Assembly (NCBI RefSeq): GCF_000143415.4
Contig: NW_003314301.1
Coordinates: 1,052,702 to 1,116,701 of the forward strand
From: Selaginella moellendorffii
Taxonomy: Eukaryota; Streptophyta; Lycopodiopsida; Selaginellales; Selaginellaceae
DNA: 64,000 nt
Reading direction: 5' to 3'
Part shown: positions 56,245 to 64,000 of the stretch, one piece after another
Numbering within the stretch: the first letter of the stretch is position 1
Layout: each line of letters starts with the position of its first letter
Program-made: the position numbers and the translations under genes
Notes under the pieces: generated by a model
Told to the model about the DNA's origin: nothing
Databases searched by the model: none
The model's input: only the letters and a program-made list of their open reading frames with translations

Positions 56245-57721
56245 ATGAGGCAATGCCGCGCCAAGGAGCGAGCGATCCACGCCTTCGCGAATTTAGGCTG
56301 GAATTCCTCCACGATTCCATCGCAGTGGCGGCATCGATCGTGTTCCGGCGCGAGGAGGAGGGATTTCTTCAGCGAGGTAGGCGGTCCAAACGTTTTCATC
56401 TTCCTCGCGGCATTCAAGGCGTGCAGCGCGGCGAGAGAGGTCGGGCTTGGCCGGAGAATCCAGGATGACGCTGCCGGGATTGGAGATCTTTCTAGCAATT
56501 TCGTGGCCACCGCTGCCGAGGACATGTACTCGAGCTGTGGAAGCATGGCGGAGGCTCGCAGGAGCTTTGAGAGCTTAGCAAATCCAGACGTGGCGCTGTG
56601 GAACTCTCTGGTGATGGGATACGCGAGAAACAGGGATAGCAAGCTGGCTTTGGAGTTTTTCTTCGCGATGGATCGCAAAGCAAATGCTCGGAGCTATGTA
56701 ACGGCTTGCTCGGGCATGGCTGGCGAAGAACAGGGACAGGAGATCGATGGGAAAGAGATCAGAGTTCTGAGCCTGGAAAAAGGGATGGAAATTCACTCGC
56801 GATATCGACTTGGCTCTCGATCCCCTCTACTGGATCCATCGAAGCTGCGAGCTGCTGATAAACCCGAGAGTCTACGTGACCGCGCTCACGGCGTGCTCTC
56901 GCAAGGCTATGAAAGAAAGGTGGGAGGACTTGTGAACATCGAGAGCCTTGAGAAAAGCATGGAAATTCACTGCTTGGCGAAGAACGACTGTGATCAGCTA
57001 GATCTCTTCGTGGGAAACACACTCATCGAAACGTATTCGAAGTGCTCGTCAATGCTGGACGCTCCGCGAGCTTTGGACAGAATCAAGGACCACGACGCTG
57101 TGTCTTGGACGAGCCTCATCCTGGGATACACAGACAACAACGAAGCGGAGATCTTCTCGACTATGGCGGCTCAAGGCTTTTGCAAGCTCCACTCTGGGAC
57201 TTTCGTGGCGGCCTTGACGGCTTGCTCGAGCTTGGAGAGGGTCCAGGAATTCCACTCTCGGTTTCTGGAGGCTGGTTGCTACGACAACGCTGGGGCTGTC
57301 GTCGAGAACAGCTTGATCGACGCTTACTCGAGATGTGGAAGAACAGTGGAGGCAAAGTCTGTGTTTGATTCGATCGAGAACCCGACTGTGGTCTCGTCTC
57401 ATGCTGGGATACGAGGAGAATGGTGAATCCCAGCTCGCTCTCGACTTGTTCCAGACGATGATCCGGCAGAGGCTGTGCTCTCCTAACGCCAAAACTCTCG
57501 TCGCCGCGCTCACGGCCTGTGCAAGACTCGGGGCAGCCGAGGAGAGCTCCGGAGAGAAGGCTGCGTTGCTTCAAACAGGCGTGTCCATTCAGCGTGAAGC
57601 CGAGAGACTCTTCTACGACTCGGACGCGTCTGTGACGCGAGCTCTCGAGATCATGTATGCAAAGTGTGGTGAAGCTCGCGAGATTTTCCTGGGCGATGGT
57701 GGTGATGGAAGTCATTTGTAA
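56245..57721 (+). pseudogene. PPR gene broken by frameshifts
   Basis: The main frame, 56245-57426, reads PPR-like units (NFVATAAEDMYSSCGSMAEA, FVGNTLIETYSKCSSM, DHDAVSWTSLILGY, ENSLIDAYSRCGRTVEAKSV) and then derails after NPTVVS. The continuation LMLGYEENGESQLALDLFQT is in the +1 frame to 57721. A second derailment lies around 56800-56940: the main frame is nonsense-like, while another frame reads VYVTALTACSRKAMKER. At least three indels are therefore needed. It is best called a recent PPR pseudogene, though sequencing error cannot be excluded. Confidence 0.75.
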
Positions 57722-58217
57722 GTTTTGATCAAATGTGGTGAACCTTTCCTGGTCGTTATGGAAGTCAGAGATAATTCTGAATGTTTTGACCGATTTCTAC
57801 GATCGCTTTGGTGAAAATCAAAACTCTTTTTGAGTTTGATGTTTAAGAACGCATGCTCTTTGGCTTGACAGTCTGCATGGCCCGGAGCGCCACAACATGG
57901 CGAATTAAACACTTGGGAGTTTTCCAAGTGGGGACCAACATGCCAAAGTTCCATCGCATAGATCTCTTCTTCTAGCAAACTCTAGAGCCTCCAACCTCCG
58001 CGTCCTGGCACTGCGGCACATGTACGGCGCCTATGCTAGCTTGAATTATTGGTACGGATACTTCATTTTCCTCACTTGTCTCTTATATCTTGCTGGGTGG
58101 CTGAAATGTTATTGATAAAACCATCCCAACCTTCAATAGTACACCAGTTGGAGGCCTAGGACCACTGGGATAGTTACACGCCCCTCTATAAAAGAGAGCT
58201 CTCATCTTGCCCAAGCC
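57722..58217 (+). promoter_or_regulatory. Aegerolysin-like gene promoter with TATA box
   Basis: 496 bp with no gene. TATAAAAG at 58187-58194 sits 31 bp before the ATG at 58218, in good TATA context (cccctctataaaagagagct), so the 5' leader must be very short if this box is used; the true start might be slightly later. Confidence 0.5.
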
Positions 58218-58861
58218 ATGGCAAAGCTTGGAGCTCTCGCAGTTTTCTCCTCCTCCCTCTTCTTCTTCTTCTTCTTCTTTGCTCTTTCCTTGGCTCGTGA
58301 ACTCCCTCGAGTTCCTACGCATCTCTGCAACAACGGCACTGGTTTGATCAATGCATCCTCTCTCTTTCGGTTCTGATCTTGTGTAAAATTGCTTTGGATG
58401 ATTTACCAACAGGAGAACCTCATTCGAAGCTCAAGGGTGAGAGCAATTACTTTTCACTGAGAATCTACTACACCAAGGGGCCCTTGACGCTCGAAGTCAA
58501 AAACTCGTGGCTCAATTATGGGAAATGGATCCGTTCCACGAAGGATTTCACGGAGACTAAATCTCCCGATGGTCTCAAAATGAAGGCGTGGGGCGAGTAC
58601 CACATCTATGCCTCTGGCAGGAGGTGGTCTCCCTCTGGTACGGATGGCTCCTTTGATATTTACGCGAGCGATGGCCCGAAGGTAGTGTATGTCTACTGGG
58701 ACGTTTCTTATGGTGGAACGGCGCAATATAAGCAAGTGACTCATGATAGCCGGTTCAAGGTGACGTCCACAAGGATTGGAGAATCTGCTTTGGACGTGAC
58801 TATGGTCATACGATACAATGCCACTGAGGCCACTGAGGCCACTGGAGAAGCTATTGCTTGA
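58218..58861 (+). CDS. Secreted aegerolysin-like protein
   Basis: Two exons: 58218-58341 and 58413-58861, giving 190 aa. A signal peptide with a Phe run (SSSLFFFFFFFALSLA) is followed by a compact all-beta protein. LTLEVKNSWLNYGKWIRSTK, then EYHIYASGRRWSPSGTDGSF with DIYASDGPKVVYVYWDVSYG, line up with the aegerolysin core (SIxNxxLxWGKF, SSCGR.DSPSGTEGSFDLYD, G.YYWDCPWG). Aegerolysins are small lipid-binding proteins known mainly from fungi and bacteria; some work with a MACPF partner to form membrane pores. No MACPF gene is in this window. Fungal members usually lack a signal peptide; this one has one and a plant-style 71-bp intron. The C-terminus has a tandem ATEATEATGEA run. Family call by pattern only; activity is unknown. 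Confidence 0.7.
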
Positions 58862-59087
58862 AAGTTTATGTTTATATAATGGCAAACTAAATAATTTAAA
58901 CTAGCAACTCTCATCCCAATTGCTACCGCCACAAAACTATGAGTCATGGAGACTTGCGCGGGATGTGGTGGAAGACCTCGAGTGCTTGATCCAGACGCCC
59001 ATAGCCAGAGAAGATTTTGATCCGGGATGGAATCAAAAACCTGACGCTGGAACTTTCAGAGAGAAGAGGAAGAGAACTTTCTCTAGC

Positions 59088-60152
59088 TCAATCCCTCCAT
59101 ACCTTGTCCGCTCGAAAGACGTGTGGTGCTTCAACCTTAGCGCAGCCCGGATGCTTATTCGGCAACTTCTGCAACCTCGACAACAGTCGCTGATCACAGG
59201 AAGAACTTTGCTCGAGCTTGGCGACGTATGCCGGGTATTCCTACAAAAAAACACACAGAGCTTTGAGTTTCCAGGGCTCTAGAAAGTGTAGCAAGGGGAG
59301 AAACTCTTACTCTATCCAAGGCAGCTTCTGCAGGAAGATCAAGCTTGGCCTGGCCGTAAACATCCAGCAGCTCATGAAGCCTGTTAGAAGGTGGTGGAAA
59401 AACTTGCAATGAAATAATTGATTAGAAACGCTTACCCTGGCAATCGACAGCATTCACCATTGTAGATTTCGCGTATAGTCGGACAGGGAACACGAAAGGG
59501 AGTTCCAAACCTGAGAAAAACAAGCAAACAATATGAAAAAGAAACAAAAGAAGGAAAGAGACCGGAATGTTTTTACTCTGGGATCTTCTTGCTTCGCCTG
59601 GCACCGGGCATGATACACTGCTCCACGGGCTCGGTGTGGTCAGGAAGAACGGGCCAGACCCGATAGTTTGCCCTGTAAGGCGAAGCACAGACTTGGAGCT
59701 CGTAAGTGATGAGCAGGCGAGTTCTCGTCCCGTGGCAAAGCCTGGTAGAAGCGCTGGCTCCCCGTCACAAACACAACGCTGGTGCTAAACCACGGCCCGT
59801 CCGGAAAATGTGGCGAGGCAAGACGCGTGCATGAACACCACCATCGCGTCCAGCAGCTCCTCCTCGCCCAGCTCCTCTTCTTCTCTGAATCCAAGAGCGC
59901 GAACAAAGTGTGGAGCCTTGCGAGTTATGGCATCGCATCCACACATTGCTTCCCAGATTCCCCATCCCAGCATCTCGTCCTGCCTGCCCAATTTGTGATT
60001 GCTGAGGCAGTAGAGGGCAGCCGACGACTTCTTCTTGTCCGCCCAGGTGCACAACTCCGGCGTCTGCGGATGATTGAGGAGGTCTTGGGCCAGGCGATCG
60101 CACACATAGATATTCTGCAGCGCCCCTGCGCTTTCTTCCCCTCCATGATCAT
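59088..60152 (-). CDS. Unidentified spliced gene, possible 5' frameshift
   Basis: Not recognised. A phase-consistent chain is 60152/60146-59825, 59741-59577, 59510-59436, 59380-59311, 59240-59088. The body reads RLAQDLLNHPQTPELCTWAD, EMLGWGIWEAMCGCDAITRK, LLDAMVVFMHA, then TRTRLLITYELQVCASPYRA, NYRVWPVLPDHTEPVEQCIM, EFGTPFRVPCPTIREIYNGE and LHELLDVYGQAKLDLPAEAA. It is Cys-rich, acidic and soluble-looking, with no signal peptide or helix seen. The ATG-containing frame (MEGKKAQ) is one base out of frame with this body at a G run near 60128, so either the start is elsewhere, or one G is missing, or the gene is decaying. Exon 1-2 joining at 59825/59741 is a weak donor (GC|GTCTTG), chosen because it keeps the frame. 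Confidence 0.45.
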
Positions 60153-60310
60153 CTATGCGCCCGCAGGAGCCCTAATTTCTTGGATGTTAAATAGGATCTA
60201 CTTTATTAACTTCGTCGCATGATACAATTTAAAGACGAGAAGATTCCCTCCAAAGGTTTAGGGCTTTACTTGTCGAGCACCACTTGTCTCCCAATCTTTC
60301 ACGAAAAAGA

Positions 60311-60736
60311 ATGGAAGGAGTGACGAATCGAGCCCTGGAGGAAGAGGTATTCCGAGATTTCCCCGATTTTGATCTTTGTGACGATTTTCCCTCGGATCGG
60401 GAAGAACTCGACCCGATCTAGCTATAAAGAAGAATGCGGCATCGGAAATCCCCGGCGCAGTCCCTGAAGTCGCCGCCTTTCAGAAAATGGTAAGAGATTG
60501 ATTCTTCTTTACTACCATAGCCAATCTTCCCCACTGCAGCTGGTTCTTTCGGATCGCATGCACCTTGCTGCGCACCAATCTTTCGTCGCTAGAATGGGAG
60601 AAAGCACGACAGCACTGGAAGAAGAGGTATTTACAGATTTCCCTTTCTTCGATTCCTCCCGATCCAGAGATAAAGACGACTTTGGGAATCCCCAGAGCAA
60701 CACTAACGTTGTTCCAGCTCTTTCCGATGCCCGGGG
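60311..60736 (+). repeat. Partial duplication of a leading exon of the dynein remnant
   Basis: 60311-60487 and 60594-60736 are related: the first reads ALEEEVFRDFPDFDLCDDFP and the second ALEEEVFTDFPFFDSSRSRD. Later parts (ggaaatccccggcgca versus gggaatccccagagca) also match. The first copy has a stop (60418-60420). The two copies are about 285 bp apart. Confidence 0.6.
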
Positions 60737-62395
60737 TAAGTTTTCCTGCAAGTTTTCGATTTTGAGCATGGATATATGGAACAGGATGCGACGAAGGCCA
60801 CGAGGACCATGGCATAAAGCTATGGTCGACTTTCTTTGATAGATGCGATCCTTTCCGGGAACTCTTAGCTCCAGGTGATGTCTATTTTGGTTCTGCAAGG
60901 CTATAACAACTGGACCACATCTTTTCAGATACTTCCTTTGCTAGATGCGATTCTTCCTGGGAGGAAATGGAAGCCTTATATCTTGTAAGTCGTCTCATTT
61001 CTACTTTCCAGCAGCCGTTGCCTTGGCTTCATGCTGCATACAGATAAGTGGCATTCTGAACCTTGCTCTTGGGACGATCGACATTTATCGATGTATCCAA
61101 CAAAAGGAGCAGCTGTTTACGCCACCAGAGCCTCACTATGCATACAATATGGGAGATCTGTGCAGGTGACGAGGACCAAAACATGATTGAGTCTCGTTTG
61201 CAGCTCAAATGCGACTACGTTTTCGGCTATGCCAATTCCATCCGAATGGATACAACAAACTTTCCGAAGAGGTATGTGTGCATTGCAATCTTCGTTGGCA
61301 TTCCGCACTCCGGTTAACAAGCTCTGTCACAGGTATGAAGATGCAACGATTGTGGAGGAGCGAGTCGCTGAGCTCAACTCTCAAACGAGAAATCCTCTTG
61401 TCTTGGCTCTATATATCAGACGTATTCTTCGACAGCCGTATGGGAATGCTTTGCTAGCAGAAGTGGGAGGAGTAGGCCGCCAATCTCTCACTAAACTGGC
61501 CACTTCCATGGCAGCTTATATGCTGAAGGTTTGTCTCTTTTCTCTTTCTTTCTTGCTTTCCTTTTTGTACTGTGTTCAGTGAATGAACTTTGCAGGTGGT
61601 TTTGAAAGGTGATAACAATGCTTTCAGTGATCCTCAATTAATATTTCTCCAAGATATAAATAGTATTTTGAACACTGGAGAGGTATGGACTAGCCGTAAG
61701 CAGTCTCCAAATGCCCTCAAGCTTTTCTGGTTTGCTTTCAGGTGCCAAACCTTTACCCCGCGAGGGTCCGTGCTAAAAAGGCAGGAGTAGCAGGCACACA
61801 GGTGGAATTTACATGGTGGAGCAATACAAGAGAAATCTGCACACAGTCATTCTATTTTGTTCAGCATTTCGCACAAGCAGCAACGGCATTTTCACGTCAC
61901 TCCGACTTCAGTTCTGGAGCTTTTGGAGGTGTGTTTCTGCGCTCATGTACGTAATGCTAATCCATTCTATTACTGTCACGCAGATGGGACTAAAAAAGCT
62001 GCTGGGTGCTCAACACCAAGTGAAAGTAATGAAAAAAGGAACGTAAAGCTCTTCAGACCGTCTTAATCAAAACTCGTGAAGAAACGGATTCAGAGCTTAC
62101 TGTGGTAAGTATCCATCGCTGGTGATACTTGCACTTGGAGTAATAATGTGCTGCTGTGTGTAGGATATGCCAATATTGGGCGTTGGATACTCTTGCATCT
62201 GAAATTCAAGCAGCTGTGACGCTAGCTTATTGGGAAAGACTGCTGGATGCCTGGCTAAAGATGTGCAAGGAAAAGAACATCCCTTCTGCTCCAACCTTCG
62301 AGCTTCCCACAGTTCTGGGCAATCCTGCGGGAAGTAGCAACTGGGTGATACTGAATGATGGGCTTTCTATAGACCATGGCATCATTATCAAATAG
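60434..62395 (+). pseudogene. Dynein heavy chain remnant (AAA3 end, AAA4, AAA5 start; stalk missing)
   Basis: Several exons read as dynein heavy chain in the right order. 61044-61165 reads TIDIYRCIQQKEQLFTPPEP then HYAYNMGDLCR (end of AAA3). 61230 onward reads VFGYANSIRMDTTNFPKR, YEDATIVEER, then RRILRQPYGNALLAEVGGVG followed by RQSLTKLA (the AAA4 P-loop, normally GVGGSGRQS). About 61640-61800 reads FLQDINSILNTGE and VPNLYPARV. Near 61820 it reads KRNLHTVILF, and near 61985 GLKKLLGAQHQVKVMKK (start of stalk coiled coil). 62290-62395 reads LPTVLGNPAGSSNW then LSIDHGIIIK (AAA5). The rest of the stalk and the microtubule-binding tip are absent, and frames disagree at some junctions (e.g. before 61202). 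Motor ATPase activity is not expected. Confidence 0.65.
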
Positions 62396-64000
62396 TAGCC
62401 TTTGTTGATTGATCATTGAGGCTTGCTTTAGCGACAGCATCACCAAATACAACAAATCTTTCTAGTTTCTCAAAATCTTTTCATTTAATATAAGTATGTA
62501 TTTCATTTTTTCATGGCTTTTGAATATGTTGTGTTATGTTCTAAAGCAAAATATTGATATTGCTGTTTATTTCATGTAATATATTAATACCTTGTGAATT
62601 TCACATTGATATGTCAATATTAATTTCATTGAAATAAAATAAAAGTCAATTTGATTGAAATGAAATCAATGAGATTTCAAAAGTCACAATAAAATAAAAT
62701 TGATCATTAAAATTTTATTGAATCAATTTCATTGATTTTTATTTCAATTTTAATTCAATTTAGATGAAATTCAATAAAAATCAATAATCAATTTGAAATG
62801 TTCATTTTTCATGGCTCTTAAATATATCATACTATATTCTAAAGTAGGATATTAATATTGCTCTGTATTTCATATAATATATCAATACCTCTCCAATATT
62901 AAATTGATATATCAATATCAATTTTATTGAAATAAAATAAAAGTTAATATGATTAAAATTAAATAAATGAAATTTTAAAGTCACAATGAAATGAAATTGA
63001 TCATTAAAATTTCAATGAATTAATGATATTTTATTGAATTTTATATAATGTTTATTAAAAAAGTGTAAATTTTAATTCCTTTAGTAATTATTTACATGAA
63101 GTCATTTATAAAAAATACACATTCTAATTCCATTTCTAAATAAAATATTAAGGAACTATTGACATGGGTGTTAATCTCAAAAGTTTCATCAAATGCCCTT
63201 ACGTTGATGGGATTTTTGAAAAATATCAATAGTTACTAAATGAGACTCTACTAAGAACATAACAACTTTTAGAAATGCAATTGGAATATATAATTTTTAC
63301 TGACAAATTCATGTACATAATTATTAAAGGAATTTAAACTTATATTTTGTAACAAAAAAATTTAAATTTCAATAAGCTTTGCAAAATGAATGTCAAGATC
63401 TATTTAATTCTTGACACTAAAGAATTTTAGTTTCCTTGGTATCCACTTGAATAAATGTGATGAAAAATAGTAATTATGAAACTTAAGTTAGATGATTTAT
63501 TCAAATTATTCATAGTGAACTATCAAAACACCAAGTGCTATGAAATCATAAATTAATGAAAATCAATTGAATTTCAAAAGTCACAATAAAATAAAATTGA
63601 TCATTAAAATTTCATTGAATCAATTTCATTTCATTGATTTTCATTTCAATTTCAATTCAATTTAAATGAAATTCAATGAAAATCAGTGATTAATTTAAAA
63701 TGTTCATTTTTTTATGGCTTTTGAATATGTCATACTATATTTTAAAGCAGGATATTGATATTACTCTATATTTTATGCAATATATTAATACCCCACCAAT
63801 GTCACTTTGATATATCAATATCAATTTCATTGAATCAATTGAATCAATTTCAATAAATATGATAAAAAGTAGTAATTATAAAACCTAAATTAAATGATTT
63901 GCTCAAATTGTTCATGATGGACCATCAAAACATTTCATCCCTAACCCAAGTGTTCTCCACTACATCTTGAATGTGCTGCAGCAGTTCATTGTGCCTGGAT
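62396..64000. repeat. AT-rich array of about 300-bp diverged repeats
   Basis: At least three copies of one unit: about 62513-62805, 62812-63040 and 63540-63835. Each contains atggcttttgaatatgt or a variant, taaagcaggatattgatatt, atatcaatatcaatttcatt and aaaattgatcattaaaattt. Within a unit, attgatttttattt... and ...aaataaaaatcaat runs form imperfect inverted repeats. No coding potential is visible. The last 70 bp (from about 63930) are less AT-rich and may begin another gene. Confidence 0.7.

Noticed and set aside
58950..59040. A further minus-strand exon with PPR-like text (GYGRLDQALEVFHHI)
   Set aside because: Only about 25 residues, competing frames read equally well, and it does not join the upstream chain in a unique phase.

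Overview
The window is plant nuclear DNA, most likely from the lycophyte Selaginella moellendorffii. This is an inference from the sequence. Genes are dense on both strands, introns are mostly only 45-100 bp, and three PPR loci are present. Other families are land-plant ones (SFR2, OCP3, CDKB1, ALDH22, TRM/LONGIFOLIA, fasciclin-like AGPs). An ARPC5 gene and dynein heavy chain exons fit a plant with motile sperm. There is no bacterial-style operon. Most genes could be rebuilt exon by exon with phase-consistent GT-AG or GC-AG junctions, and those exon coordinates are given in the entries.

Layout. 0-5.2 kb: two small secreted SERK-like LRR genes, head-out on opposite strands, around a PPR gene. 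5.4-15.8 kb: a GDSL esterase/lipase cluster (two tandem copies, one collapsed pseudogene, one divergent copy) with a second PPR gene and a very AT-rich spacer. 15.9-23.1 kb: U2A' splicing factor, OCP3, pectin acetylesterase, and a ferritin-like desiccation-related protein with an unusual Cys/Lys/Asp/Pro-rich front. 23.3-28.2 kb: ARPC5, tRNA-Gly(UCC), a plant diacylglycerol kinase with a broken junction, and a GT90 glucosyltransferase. 28.3-33.3 kb: a tandem-repeat promoter with MSA-like motifs, CDKB1, SFR2, and an F-box gene. 33.5-34.6 kb: a decayed mosaic duplicate of DGK, SFR2 and F-box pieces. 34.6-37 kb: AT-rich repeats. 37-46.4 kb: UGT80 sterol glucosyltransferase, ALDH22, a TAF1C/Rrn6-like protein and a cyclase-family protein. 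47.9-55.8 kb: TRM/LONGIFOLIA protein, tRNA-guanine transglycosylase (QTRT1) and two fasciclin-like proteins. 56.2-62.4 kb: a PPR pseudogene, a secreted aegerolysin-like gene, an unidentified spliced gene and a dynein heavy chain remnant lacking its stalk. 62.4-64 kb: an AT-rich repeat array.

How the genes relate. These are mostly unrelated single genes, several sharing very short intergenic regions: 91 bp between the ALDH22 and TAF1C-like start codons, 54 bp between the TAF1C-like and cyclase stop codons, and 58 bp between PPR2 and the third GDSL gene. Themes worth following are local duplication and decay (LRR pair, GDSL cluster, DGK/SFR2/F-box mosaic), a cluster of secreted cell-wall or defence proteins (LRR, GDSL, PAE, FLA, cyclase, aegerolysin), telo-box motifs just upstream of housekeeping genes, and a high share of GC-AG introns. 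The strongest candidates for something not well described are the aegerolysin-like secreted protein, the Cys-rich ferritin-like protein, the GDSL cluster with Asn in place of the catalytic Asp, and the stalk-less dynein heavy chain remnant.
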